A stretch of DNA of 38,714 bases from a bacterium (GTDB lineage Bacteria; Bacillota; Clostridia; Lachnospirales; Lachnospiraceae), in the NCBI GenBank assembly GCA_022774325.1, contig JALFNN010000094.1, forward strand, positions 1 through 38,714, read 5' to 3'. Under the pieces are notes generated by a model. It did no database searches and was not told where the DNA came from. It saw only the letters and a program-made list of their open reading frames with translations. The number at the start of each line of letters is the position of its first letter. Position 1 is the stretch's first letter. This document shows positions 15,751 through 24,183 of the stretch, one piece after another. The position numbers and the translations under genes are program-made.

Positions 15751-17235
15751 TTACGCCCATGGATTCTCGGTCGGATATCTTACCCCCTTCGGCTGGTTAT
15801 ATCCGATTTCCTCGACCGGCACACCGATGTATTTGAACACTTCGAACAGTGCTTTTCCGTAATGACCGAACGCAACGGCTCCGTGATGCGGGAAATTCTT
15901 CTCGATCAGTACATGACGGTAGAAACGTCCCATCTCCGGGATCGCGAAGATGCCGATGGAACCAAAGGAACGGGTCGCTACCGGAAGTACTTCGCCCTGT
16001 GCAATGTATGCGCGAAGAATGTTGTCGGCAGTGCTCTGCAGTCTGAAGAATGTAATGTCACCAGGCACGATATCGCCTTCCAGCGTTCCCTGTGTCACTT
16101 CTTCCGGAAGTGCTCTTGCCATGATCATCTGGTATTTCATTTCGCAGAAAGAAAGCTTGGAAGATGCGGTGTTGCCGCAGTGGAATCCCATAAATGTATC
16201 TTTCTGTGTATAGTCGTATTTTCCTTTGATATCTTCTTCATAAAGATCAGCCGGTACGGAATTGTTGATATCAAGCAGGGTAACCGCATCCTGACTGATG
16301 ACCGTTCCGATAAATTCGCTGAGCGCTCCGTAAATATCCACTTCACAGGATACCGGAATTCCCTGCGCCGTCAGACGGCTGTTCACATAGCATGGAACAA
16401 ATCCGAACTGCGTCTGGAAAGCAGGCCAGCATTTTCCTGCGATCGCAACGTATTTTCTGTATCCTCTGTGTGCTTCCACCCAGTCCTTCAATGTCAGTTC
16501 ATACTGTGCAAGTTTCTGCAGGATTTCCGGTTTTTTATTGCCGGTGCCGAGTTCTTCTTCCATCTCTTTCACAACAGCAGGGATCCTCTCATCACCTGCA
16601 TGCTTGTTATATGCTTCAAATAAATCCAGTTCGGAGTTCTCTTCAATCTCAACTCCGATATTATAAAGCTGCTTGATCGGAGCATTGCAGGCCAGGAAAT
16701 TAAGCGGTCTCGGTCCGAAGCTGATGATCTTCAGATCATTCAGGCCGATGATTGCACGTGCGATCGGTACAAACTCATGGATCATATCCGCACATTCCCC
16801 GGCAGTTCCCACCGGATATTCCGGGATATATGCCTTGATGTTACGGAGCTTCAGGTTGTAGCTTGCATTCAGCATACCGCAGTATGCATCCCCGCGTCCC
16901 TGAATCAGATTATTTCCAGTCTCTTCTGCCGCTGCCACGAACATCTTCGGTCCGTCAAAATGTTTTGCAAGGAGCGTCTCTGCAATCTCCGGTCCAAAGT
17001 TTCCAAGATAAACGACCAGCGCATTACATCCGGCCTTTTTGATGTCTTCCAGCGCCTGTACCATGTGGATCTCACTCTCCACGATACAGACCGGACATTC
17101 GTAAATATCGTTATCCCCGTACTTTGCTTTGTATGCATTTACAAGGGCTTCTCTTCTTGTTACGGAAAGGCTCTCCGGAAAACAGTCACGGCTGACTGCA
17201 ACGATTCCGATTTTCACTTCTGGCATGTTGTTCAT
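15751..17235 (-). CDS. L-fucose/L-arabinose isomerase family protein (aldose-ketose isomerase)
   Basis: A 494-residue member of the FucI/AraA-like fold (COG2407 type). An N-terminal Rossmann-like part (KIGIVAVSRDCFPES) is followed by a catalytic C-terminal half. Putative Mn-binding residues can be seen: the Glu in SCEVDIYGAL, the Asp in TLLDINNSVP and a His in FPHHGAVAFGHYG, paralleling the Glu/Asp/His ligands of FucI. It should interconvert an aldose with its ketose for the kinase encoded next. Coupling to a xylulokinase suggests D-xylose, D-lyxose or D-arabinose-like substrates rather than fucose, but this is inference; no XylA, FucK or aldolase is nearby. The start has AGGAGG upstream. Confidence 0.88.
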   Translation of the reverse strand: MNNMPEVKIGIVAVSRDCFPESLSVTRREALVNAYKAKYGDNDIYECPVCIVESEIHMVQALEDIKKAGCNALVVYLGNFGPEIAETLLAKHFDGPKMFVAAAEETGNNLIQGRGDAYCGMLNASYNLKLRNIKAYIPEYPVGTAGECADMIHEFVPIARAIIGLNDLKIISFGPRPLNFLACNAPIKQLYNIGVEIEENSELDLFEAYNKHAGDERIPAVVKEMEEELGTGNKKPEILQKLAQYELTLKDWVEAHRGYRKYVAIAGKCWPAFQTQFGFVPCYVNSRLTAQGIPVSCEVDIYGALSEFIGTVISQDAVTLLDINNSVPADLYEEDIKGKYDYTQKDTFMGFHCGNTASSKLSFCEMKYQMIMARALPEEVTQGTLEGDIVPGDITFFRLQSTADNILRAYIAQGEVLPVATRSFGSIGIFAIPEMGRFYRHVLIEKNFPHHGAVAFGHYGKALFEVFKYIGVPVEEIGYNQPKGVRYPTENPWA

Positions 17236-17332
17236 GATTCATTCCTCCTGTTCATTTCAACTATGTTGTTCCATTTTTTATCCCCATCGTATTTCTGGCT
17301 TCTCACTGTCCAGAATTCGTATCGTCAGCTAT

Positions 17333-17359
17333 AGTATAGCATTTTCAGTGATTTTTCAA
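17333..17359 (-). promoter_or_regulatory. Probable promoter of the isomerase-xylB operon
   Basis: On the minus strand an extended -10 TGCTATACT (TATACT at 17333-17338) lies 15 bases after TTGAAA (17354-17359). The short spacing together with the TGn extension is typical of activator-dependent promoters, consistent with control by the neighbouring AraC protein, whose gene begins 140 bases upstream on the same strand. No clear direct-repeat AraC sites were identified. Confidence 0.5.
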
Positions 17360-17378
17360 CTACCGAAAACTTGTCTAT

Positions 17379-18206
17379 TTAACTGCAATTTTTTGTCTTT
17401 TTATATTCACTTGGCAGCATTCCGTATTTCGTTTTAAAAGCTCTTGTAAATGCTCTTGCGTCCGTAAATCCATGGTGCTCTGCTATTTCTCCTATGCTGT
17501 TTGAAGTATTCATCAGCTCTCTGTATGCGTACTCCAGCCGGACGCTCTGCAGATAGGATTTATAATTCATATGTGCATATTTCCGGAACATCCGGGACAG
17601 ATACGTCGGTGAATATCCAAACACCTCCGAAAGCTTTTCCAGTGAGATCTCAGAGGTATAATTCTCCTTAATATAACTGATGATCTCTGACAGACGCCCC
17701 AGATTTCTGCGGGATCTGACGATCTCCTCACTCACCTCAAGTTTACGGTAACGGGTGACCATAAGATAGATCAGCATATAATAAAAGCTCTGCACTTTCA
17801 GTTCATAGCCCGTCTTTTTCTCCTGATACGTAACGAACATATCGCGGACAAGCTGCATGACAAATGCATCCTGGTTCCGGTCACTATGTGTAAAACAGAT
17901 AAACTGCTCATCCGTATAATAGGCTTCGAATGTGCCAAGCGGCATCTGCAGTACCACGGTCTGATTCGGCTCTCTGGCCACGATGGAATGAATCTCATTG
18001 GAATTCACGATCACAAATTCTCCGGCGGCAAGAACCGTCTTTTTTTCATCAATATAGAATTCCAGATTTCCGTCAAACACCGCAAAGATCTCAACCGACC
18101 GGTGCCAGTGTTTATCCCGGAAATAATTCCCGTTTTTGCCCTCAAATAAAAACATTTTAAAGGGCAGGTCCTCATTCGGCACGATCAGTTCATGTGTCAC
18201 TTCCAT
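17379..18206 (-). CDS. AraC family transcriptional regulator (cupin sensor, XylS/AraC HTH)
   Basis: A 275-residue regulator. The N-terminal cupin (about 10-95) has the aromatic-His motif DKHWHRSVEIFAVFDGNLEFYIDEK used for sugar sensing. The C-terminal AraC domain (about 170-270) has two helix-turn-helices: ISLEKLSEVFGYSPTYLSRMFRKY and NSIGEIAEHHGFTDARAFTRAFKTKYGMLPSEYKK. The ATG at 18206 is preferred (GGGG seven bases upstream); a GTG at 18221 lies inside the end of the MocR gene. It starts four bases after the MocR stop, so the two regulators are one transcript. Lying just upstream of the isomerase-xylB operon, it most likely activates that operon in response to the pentose. Confidence 0.92.
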   Translation of the reverse strand: MEVTHELIVPNEDLPFKMFLFEGKNGNYFRDKHWHRSVEIFAVFDGNLEFYIDEKKTVLAAGEFVIVNSNEIHSIVAREPNQTVVLQMPLGTFEAYYTDEQFICFTHSDRNQDAFVMQLVRDMFVTYQEKKTGYELKVQSFYYMLIYLMVTRYRKLEVSEEIVRSRRNLGRLSEIISYIKENYTSEISLEKLSEVFGYSPTYLSRMFRKYAHMNYKSYLQSVRLEYAYRELMNTSNSIGEIAEHHGFTDARAFTRAFKTKYGMLPSEYKKTKNCS

Positions 18207-18210
18207 TTCT

Positions 18211-19542
18211 TCACCCCACACATTCTTCCAGCAGCTTCATCGCCGCATGGTATTTATCCACCGGCACACCTGCACAATTCATCATGATCGTACATTTTGA
18301 CTCCCTGTTATCAGCAGGCACCGGTGAAAGAAGCAGCCCTTTCTCCTTCGCCTTTTCCGCAATTTCCCCGGCGGGTAATTTCGTATCAAGCTCCACATAG
18401 ACATGGAAACCCGAGTCGCCGATCCTGACTTTTGCCTTCCTTCCGAGAGCCTGTTCCACCGTAGCTGCCAGTTGTCCTGCCTTTGCCATATGTATTTTCC
18501 GGGATTTCCGGATCTGCCCGGCAAGATGCCCGTCGCGGATAAACTGTGTCAGTGCGATCTGTTCTGCCTTGGATGCCGTCTGGTTATAACGGTCCTTTCG
18601 TGCATCATAGCTTTCCAGAAGTTCCGGCGGAAGCACCATGAAACTCATTCGAATGGACGGAAGCAGCATTTTGGAAAAGGTCCCCAGATACACCACACCT
18701 CTTCCGCCTGCCAGTCCCTGAAGGGACGGAGTCGGCCTCTGGAAATAGCGGAACTCACTGTTATAATCATCTTCTATGATCAGCAGATCCCTCTCCTCAG
18801 CTTCCCCGATCAGCGCAAGCCGTTCGGAAACCGTCATCATACCTCCCCACTTCGTCATCTGTGACGGCGAAAGATAATATACTTTGCAGCCCTCTTCCTT
18901 GTAGTTTTCTGCAAATGTAAATCCGTAATCTTCAAAGATCGCGCGTCCCTGCACAAACTCCGGATTATAAAATGCAGCCGTCTTCCGCTCCCAGATCATC
19001 GGACAGAGAATATGCAAAAGGCTCTGCACACCTGCCCCGATCACAATCTGTTCCGGCGAACAGATCACTCCCCGCACCTTGTGAAGGTAAGAACTGAGCA
19101 CTTCCCGGAATTCCTGCTCTCCCTGCGGTTCGCCATAAGTCAGAAGTTTTGTATCCTGACGCAGCGCGCTCTTCATATAACGTCTCCAGAGTTCAAACCG
19201 GAAACTCTCCCGATCCACGTTCGAGGTCACGAAATCGTACTGTATTTCCTGTTTCTTCCTGCTTTTTCGCACCTCTCCGATGTCCGACGGCTTTTTCTTC
19301 TGCACCGCAATGTCTGTGACATAATACCCACTCTGCGGTTTGGAGAGAATGTATCCCTCGGCGGCAAGGAGCAGATAAGCGTTCTCCAGCGTCGTGCGGC
19401 TGATCTGAAGCTGGATCGCCCCCTTCCGGATCGACGGAAGCTTCGTATCCGGTGCCAGCTTTCCGCTCAGGATCAGTTCTTTATAATAATGATACACGCG
19501 CAGATACCGCGGAATATCCTGGTTTTCCAGTGCTGTAGACAT
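18211..19542 (-). CDS. MocR family regulator (GntR wHTH fused to class I aminotransferase domain)
   Basis: A 443-residue PLP-dependent regulator. The GntR winged helix (about 10-78) reads HYYKELILSGKLAPDTKLPSIRKGAIQLQISRTTLENAYLLLAAEGYI. The aminotransferase-like domain (about 120-440) has the PLP-binding lysine in GTFSKMLLPSIR (Lys291) and DDYNSEFRY. The start at 19542 has GGAGG eight bases upstream; longer in-frame starts run through the upstream hairpin. MocR proteins such as PdxR and GabR sense PLP or amino-substrate adducts. Here the gene precedes an AraC regulator, while a pyridoxal kinase lies 5.5 kb away beyond the acyl cluster. Its targets are uncertain: the upstream acyl cluster, the kinase or the sugar genes. 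Confidence 0.92.
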   Translation of the reverse strand: MSTALENQDIPRYLRVYHYYKELILSGKLAPDTKLPSIRKGAIQLQISRTTLENAYLLLAAEGYILSKPQSGYYVTDIAVQKKKPSDIGEVRKSRKKQEIQYDFVTSNVDRESFRFELWRRYMKSALRQDTKLLTYGEPQGEQEFREVLSSYLHKVRGVICSPEQIVIGAGVQSLLHILCPMIWERKTAAFYNPEFVQGRAIFEDYGFTFAENYKEEGCKVYYLSPSQMTKWGGMMTVSERLALIGEAEERDLLIIEDDYNSEFRYFQRPTPSLQGLAGGRGVVYLGTFSKMLLPSIRMSFMVLPPELLESYDARKDRYNQTASKAEQIALTQFIRDGHLAGQIRKSRKIHMAKAGQLAATVEQALGRKAKVRIGDSGFHVYVELDTKLPAGEIAEKAKEKGLLLSPVPADNRESKCTIMMNCAGVPVDKYHAAMKLLEECVG

Positions 19543-19588
19543 CTCTGCCACCTCCCGTGCTTTTATCAGAAATATATATAGCTGAAAC

Positions 19589-19616
19589 AAAGAGGACTGC
19601 ACCTGCAATCCTCTTT
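19589..19616. terminator. Hairpin between the acyl-ligase gene and the MocR gene
   Basis: AAAGAGGACTGCA and its near-complement (one G-T pair), separated by two bases, form a 13-bp stem. On the minus strand it follows the ligase stop and ends CTCTTTGTTT, a modest U-tract. It probably terminates the acyl cluster or attenuates read-through into the MocR gene. The T-run is better on the plus strand, but no plus-strand gene lies there. Confidence 0.6.
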
Positions 19617-19655
19617 TTATCATACCATATCCTGACCAGGCGCTCAACGCCCGAT

Positions 19656-21167
19656 TTAATACCGTTTAATTTTCTTAGAAGGCGTTTTCTCAAACTCCCG
19701 CTCTCTGACCTTCAGTTTGTACACTCTTTTATACGCCGGTGCTTCCTGATTATAAGCATCGATCACTTTCTGAAGTTCTTCTTCCACATTTTTGATCCGT
19801 TTCTTTTTCACATAATCCAGATCCGGGAATATCTCCGCCTCGATCACGCCTTCTTTTTCACGAACCAGATTTTCCTGTACAAGGCGGGCCTCACCAATCT
19901 TGTTCTCCAGTTCTTCCGGAGACACATTCTCTCCGTTTTTCGTAATGATCAGATTCTTCTTCCGACCGGTCAGATAGACAAAGCCGTCTTCATCTACATA
20001 TCCCAGATCTCCGGTTCTGAGCCAGCCGTCCACCAGCGTCTCCTTTGTTTCTTCCGGCATATGATAGTATCCCTGCATCACACTGCTGCCGCGGACCCAG
20101 AGTTCTTTGTCTACCACCTTCGCCTCACAGTTCGGCAGAAGCTTTCCAACCGAATTTTTCCGGATATCCCAGCTTACATTCGTGCTGATGACCGGCGCAC
20201 ACTCCGTCATGCCATATCCCTGCAGGATCGTGATCCCATAGGATTCAAACAGATCGATCATGTCAGGAGACAGATAGGCTCCTCCGCTGCAGATCGTATG
20301 CAGCTTCTTTCCAAATACTTCTATCTTCACCAGTTTCTTGGGTATAAACTGCACTTCCTCCAGTTTTTTCGCCATCGTCTCGATCATAAGCGGTACCATA
20401 AGGATCATATCCGGCTGGAACAGACGGATATTCTTTGCCACACGAAGCAGCGAGTCATTGATGCAAATGATACTGCCCAGTGAAATACCCTTGAGTATGT
20501 CCATACTGAGGCAATACGCATGATGGATCGGGAGCACGGAAAGAATCGTCGTACGGGGTGGGATCTTCATATTCAGGCAGGTCGCATTCTCTGCCAGATT
20601 CCGGTGGGTCAGCATGACGCCTTTACTTTTTCCGGTCGTGCCGGATGTAAACATGATCGTGCAGAGCTGGTCCGGTTCCGGTTCGTACGCATATCCAGCC
20701 TCCTGCTTTTCAAGGAGCTGCCAGAACGAATATGCCTGTTCGTCCTGTTCCGTTTTCTGCATGGAAATCAGGGCTTTCAGCTTCGGGCATCTCGCTTTTG
20801 CAATGGCCGCCACATCCGCACGGATCTCATCCAATACCAGGACGGTCGCATCTGCCCGATCGATCAGTTCACACATCTCCTCTGCCGGAAGCGATACATC
20901 CAGAGGAACCGCGACGCTTCCACTGTTCACAGTCCCCATGAAAGAGACGATCCACGGATAGGATGTCATACCCGTAATCGCAACGTGTCCTCCCGCTGCG
21001 CCAAGTTCTGCAAGTGACGCCGAAAATTTTTCGCTGTCTTCTCTCAGATCGGTATAACTTTTTGCCTCTGTAACATCTTTTTTGATTTTATAACGGATAG
21101 CGTCTTCCGGTCCAAAGCTTTTCTCCGCCTGAACCAGAAGCTCCCTGATCGTAGATACACTCATCAT
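19656..21167 (-). CDS. AMP-forming acyl-activating ligase (ANL superfamily), acyl-CoA/acyl-ACP synthetase
   Basis: A 503-residue adenylate-forming enzyme: carboxylate + ATP gives acyl-AMP, then transfer to a thiol. Motifs in order: TIMFTSGTTGKSKGVMLTHRNL (P-loop, A3), LPIHHAYC, GYGMTECAP (A5), LRTGDLGYVDEDGFVYLTGRKKNLIITKNGENVSPEELE (A7/A8 hinge), and C-terminal TPSKKIKRY with the catalytic A10 lysine (about 499). The LPIHHAYCL region and overall match favour a fatty-acid-type substrate over an amino acid: the Asp of the amino-acid-binding A4 motif is not evident. It is last in the SCP2-hydrolase-condensation-ACP-ligase operon, 10 bases after the ACP gene. The natural acceptor is therefore probably that ACP rather than CoA. 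Confidence 0.9.
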   Translation of the reverse strand: MMSVSTIRELLVQAEKSFGPEDAIRYKIKKDVTEAKSYTDLREDSEKFSASLAELGAAGGHVAITGMTSYPWIVSFMGTVNSGSVAVPLDVSLPAEEMCELIDRADATVLVLDEIRADVAAIAKARCPKLKALISMQKTEQDEQAYSFWQLLEKQEAGYAYEPEPDQLCTIMFTSGTTGKSKGVMLTHRNLAENATCLNMKIPPRTTILSVLPIHHAYCLSMDILKGISLGSIICINDSLLRVAKNIRLFQPDMILMVPLMIETMAKKLEEVQFIPKKLVKIEVFGKKLHTICSGGAYLSPDMIDLFESYGITILQGYGMTECAPVISTNVSWDIRKNSVGKLLPNCEAKVVDKELWVRGSSVMQGYYHMPEETKETLVDGWLRTGDLGYVDEDGFVYLTGRKKNLIITKNGENVSPEELENKIGEARLVQENLVREKEGVIEAEIFPDLDYVKKKRIKNVEEELQKVIDAYNQEAPAYKRVYKLKVREREFEKTPSKKIKRY

Positions 21168-21177
21168 TTTACAACCT

Positions 21178-21408
21178 CTATTCTTCTACAAGCGTTTCCA
21201 GATACTCTGCAGCTTCTTTCACTGTGCGGATATCTGCCACTTTCTGCTGTTCGATTTCCACATCGAATTCATCCTCGATCTCTCCGAGCATACTCATGAA
21301 ATCAAAAGAAGTGAATCCAAGATCTTCCATGAAGCGGGATTCTGGACGGATATCCTCCGGCTTTACTTCAACATAATTGCAAATAATATCTTTTAATTTT
21401 TCAAACAT
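21178..21408 (-). CDS. Stand-alone acyl carrier protein
   Basis: A 76-residue acidic four-helix carrier domain. The phosphopantetheine-accepting Ser34 lies in EDLGFTSFDFMSM, the counterpart of the usual DLGxDSLD motif. The residue before the Ser is Thr and Phe follows it, so this is not the housekeeping fatty acid ACP. The ATG at 21408 has AGGAGG eight bases upstream; the TTG at 21432 lies over the Shine-Dalgarno and is rejected. It sits 16 bases after the condensation gene and 10 bases before the ligase, so it is likely loaded by the ligase and used as donor by the condensation enzyme. The 4'-phosphopantetheinyl transferase must come from elsewhere in the genome. Confidence 0.92.
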   Translation of the reverse strand: MFEKLKDIICNYVEVKPEDIRPESRFMEDLGFTSFDFMSMLGEIEDEFDVEIEQQKVADIRTVKEAAEYLETLVEE

Positions 21409-21424
21409 GTGATTCGCCTCCTGC

Positions 21425-22828
21425 CTAAACAAGTTTAATAATATCTCCGATCTTCAGATTCGGATTCTCAACACCTTTAAACATAATCTTGCATAAGTAA
21501 TAATACATAAATTCAAGCTTTTCTCTGGAAACTGCTTTTACCTGATGTTCAAAGTTGAAATCCAGTCCGTTGTCATCCGGGCGATGCATGACCGTCAGAT
21601 ACATAGCCTGGGTCGTTGCGCCGTTCGGATACCATTTCGTCTTGTACCGAATATTGCCAAGCTGCTCCAGTCCTTTCTCTTTCAGAGTCATCGGCTGATA
21701 AGTCAGTGACATCGGCTCATAGGTCTGTCCGCCCTGGTGCGGATACAGCTTGCTCCGGTATGCGAAATATTCCACCGGATCGAAATTTGCATGACGGAAC
21801 ATTTCATTCTGCTGATCCCGGATCATATAAATTCCTTCAAGGAACGTCTTGTCTTCCGAAATAACCGTCCGGAACGGGAATGAATGGATCCTCGTTCCGC
21901 CCGATTTTTTCTCTTTCAAGGTTGCCCGCCTTGCAATCGCGGTATTGATGGACACATCGTCATTTCCGTTCATTTTCTGGAAATACGTCCGAAGTCCCAT
22001 AATCAGCAGGCACGAAAGTGACACATGGTACTTCTCACAGAATTTCATCAGTCTGGAAGTCGGCTCTTCTTCCAGATGGAAAATATCCAGTGCCGAGTCC
22101 ACAGAGTCAGACACATTAACTGCCGCACGCGCTTCCGGGTTGCCGCTGCGTTCACGCTCTGCCTCCAACTGTCCCCTGCCCTCCAGACCATTGTAGATCG
22201 GCTCGGAATCTTCAATCAGTTTGTGGAAATACTGGGTATCTCGCTCTCTTGCCTTGCTTCCGGCCTCGTATGCCAGATCTTTTTGAAGCTGTTCTATGTA
22301 GGAAGCCATGTCACTCGGATACGCGACTCCTTCGAATTTCGCATTACAATAGATCTCAATCACATCTTTCAGGAAGCAGATCAGGGACTGTGCGTCCATG
22401 GTCAGATGATTCGCCAGGAAATAGATTCCGTTAAATCCATCCGGCATTTTGATCATCACAACCCGGTTAACCGGAACATCCTGAAGCTTAAACGGAACCT
22501 GGGTCCAGTCTTTCATCGTCTGCTCCGCTTCTTCCATGGTCTTATCTGAAAAATCCACAAATTCAATGTCGCGTTCTTCCTTATCCACTACATACTGATA
22601 CCAGTTTCCCTCTTTGTCCTGCGCAAATCTCAGCCTCATGGATTCACAGCGCTCATAGGCTTTATAGATAGATTGTTTCAGTTCTTCCCAGTCAATCTCC
22701 GATTCAATCGTCAAACTTGTTCCGATATTCAACACTTCTTTCTTCGGGCAGAAATTCATGTAAAATAAATGAAATTTCTGGGCTGCGGTTAACGGATATA
22801 CCGGGTATCCTTTTCGTTTTCTCATCAT
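21425..22828 (-). CDS. Stand-alone NRPS-type condensation domain protein
   Basis: A 467-residue protein of the chloramphenicol-acetyltransferase/condensation fold. It opens YPLTAAQKFHLFYM (C1-like motif, TxAQ), has ERCESMRLRF (C2-like), and an active-site motif NHLTMDAQS near 139-145. This corresponds to HHxxxDG: the second, catalytic His and the Asp are kept, the first His is Asn and the Gly is Ala. Later segments (LSCLLIMGLRTYFQKMNGNDDVSINTAIARRAT and RIHSFPFRTVI) match C4-C5. There is no adenylation or carrier domain in the chain. Such free domains join a carrier-bound acyl group to a free amine or alcohol. AGGAGG precedes the ATG. Confidence 0.88.
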   Translation of the reverse strand: MMRKRKGYPVYPLTAAQKFHLFYMNFCPKKEVLNIGTSLTIESEIDWEELKQSIYKAYERCESMRLRFAQDKEGNWYQYVVDKEERDIEFVDFSDKTMEEAEQTMKDWTQVPFKLQDVPVNRVVMIKMPDGFNGIYFLANHLTMDAQSLICFLKDVIEIYCNAKFEGVAYPSDMASYIEQLQKDLAYEAGSKARERDTQYFHKLIEDSEPIYNGLEGRGQLEAERERSGNPEARAAVNVSDSVDSALDIFHLEEEPTSRLMKFCEKYHVSLSCLLIMGLRTYFQKMNGNDDVSINTAIARRATLKEKKSGGTRIHSFPFRTVISEDKTFLEGIYMIRDQQNEMFRHANFDPVEYFAYRSKLYPHQGGQTYEPMSLTYQPMTLKEKGLEQLGNIRYKTKWYPNGATTQAMYLTVMHRPDDNGLDFNFEHQVKAVSREKLEFMYYYLCKIMFKGVENPNLKIGDIIKLV

Positions 22829-22846
22829 ATCACATTACCTCCTGTC

Positions 22847-23815
22847 TTAAGACTCATTCTCTTTGGATTTTGTATCAGTGACACAGCGCTCAATCAATTC
22901 TGTCAGCGCATTTTCATAAGCCTGCATATCTTTGTAATAGCTTTCTGCATGTGCAGCTCCCTTTACGATCAGCTTCCGTTTGTCCGATGCACAGTTCTCA
23001 TAGATTTCCTCACACATCGAACACGGAACAAAGGTATCCGCATCCCCGTGGATCAGAAGTACCGGTATCTTCGCTTTTCTAATCTCACGCGCCGCATTGC
23101 AGTCATCCAGCCCATATCCCGCTCGCTTCTGATTGACACGACTTGCAATCTGGATCATCGGAAATGCAGGAAGATGGTACATGGTATGTAACACATGGGT
23201 AAACACATATTTCGGTGACGTAAATCCGCAGTCAGATACCAGCGCTTTCACCTGAACCGGGAGTTCAAGTCCGGCAGTCATGAGAACGGTAGCAGCTCCC
23301 ATGGAAATACCGTGAAGCAGGATTTCCACGTCTTCTCCGCAGATTTCAATCACCCTTTTGATCCATCCCATAGCGTCATAACGGTCCAGACAGCCAAAGC
23401 CGATCTGTTCTCCTTCACTCATTCCATGCGCTCTTGCGTCTGCCAGAAGCATCGCGAACCCATTTCTCAGATAATAGTCCGACAGACCGACGAAATCGTT
23501 CATTCCCTGACTGGTATATCCGTGAAAACAGATGACAACTTTCTTCGCATCCTGATTCGGGAACCAGGTGGCATGGAGCTTTAATCCATCATCCGAAATC
23601 TGATACAAATCCTGATATGGATTCGCAAGAAGTTTCTCTTTCCTGTCCTGAATGATATCCATGTACTGATTCCAGTCCGTACCTGCCATCTTCATGGTTC
23701 TTTTCATGTCTGCATTATTTCTTATCATCGTTCTTCTGTAGAAATAGGCAGTTCCTCCTGCCTCTGCCGCAGTAAGTGTACCTGCCAGAAGCGCCGCTGC
23801 TTTCCAAAATTTCAT
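22847..23815 (-). CDS. Alpha/beta hydrolase with N-terminal membrane anchor
   Basis: A 322-residue serine hydrolase. The N-terminus (KFWKAAALLAGTLTAAEAGGTAYFY) is a hydrophobic helix that acts as uncleaved anchor or signal. The core has the oxyanion strand VVICFHGYTSQGMNDF, the nucleophile elbow HGISMGAAT (Ser about 171), the acid in LLIHGDADTFVP (Asp about 258) and the His in KGAAHAESYY (about 294). It resembles BAAT/acyl-CoA thioesterase-like and bem46-type hydrolases. It is the second gene of the acyl operon. It could release the product, hydrolyse a lipid to feed fatty acid to the ligase, or break down the amide. Which of these cannot be decided from sequence. Confidence 0.88.
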   Translation of the reverse strand: MKFWKAAALLAGTLTAAEAGGTAYFYRRTMIRNNADMKRTMKMAGTDWNQYMDIIQDRKEKLLANPYQDLYQISDDGLKLHATWFPNQDAKKVVICFHGYTSQGMNDFVGLSDYYLRNGFAMLLADARAHGMSEGEQIGFGCLDRYDAMGWIKRVIEICGEDVEILLHGISMGAATVLMTAGLELPVQVKALVSDCGFTSPKYVFTHVLHTMYHLPAFPMIQIASRVNQKRAGYGLDDCNAAREIRKAKIPVLLIHGDADTFVPCSMCEEIYENCASDKRKLIVKGAAHAESYYKDMQAYENALTELIERCVTDTKSKENES

Positions 23816-23853
23816 GCTGCTCTTCTCCTTATTTTCGATTCTAAGGCATCCTT

Positions 23854-24183
23854 CTATTTTCTGCTGTCAATCAGCTGTTTGAAACGAAGTGCCTTGTCAA
23901 TATTTCCTTCTACCTTCATTTTCTGAAGCGTCACAGCCATGATCGGATCCATCTTTCCGTCTGCAATCTTCATCAAAGTCTCTCCGCTGCAGGTAAACAT
24001 GGCATCTCTGTCATAATATTCATATGGTTCTACAGACAATTTCCCCTCTTTCACTTCCACATAAAATATACCGGATCCTTCTCCAATAATATTAAACTGA
24101 TAAGCCAGATGTTCCTGAATATCACTCACATCTGCTTCCATAAATCTTCTTTTTAATTCTGAAAAGATTTCCGCATATGTCAT
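23854..24183 (-). CDS. SCP2 sterol-binding domain protein
   Basis: A 109-residue single-domain protein of the sterol carrier protein 2 fold. It shows the beta-sheet core AYQFNIIGEGSGIFYVEVKEGKLSVEP, then DAMFTCSGETLMKIADGKMDPIMAVTLQKMKVEGNIDKALRFKQLI, the typical SCP2 C-terminal half in which the MKVEGDxxxAL segment lines the lipid tunnel. It binds hydrophobic molecules such as fatty acids or acyl-CoA. The ATG at 24183 is chosen (GGAGG eight bases upstream); the ATG at 24189 is only two bases from the Shine-Dalgarno. It is the first gene of the operon, directly downstream of the TetR-type operators, and probably delivers or buffers the lipid substrate or product. Confidence 0.85.
   Translation of the reverse strand: MTYAEIFSELKRRFMEADVSDIQEHLAYQFNIIGEGSGIFYVEVKEGKLSVEPYEYYDRDAMFTCSGETLMKIADGKMDPIMAVTLQKMKVEGNIDKALRFKQLIDSRK

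Noticed and set aside
15499-16623. Plus-strand open frame of about 374 codons opposite xylB and the isomerase
   Set aside because: Antisense shadow across two genuine genes; Ser/Phe/His-rich translation and no start signals.
17236-17378. Catabolite-repression (cre) site in the isomerase promoter region
   Set aside because: No stretch matches the cre consensus well enough on either strand.
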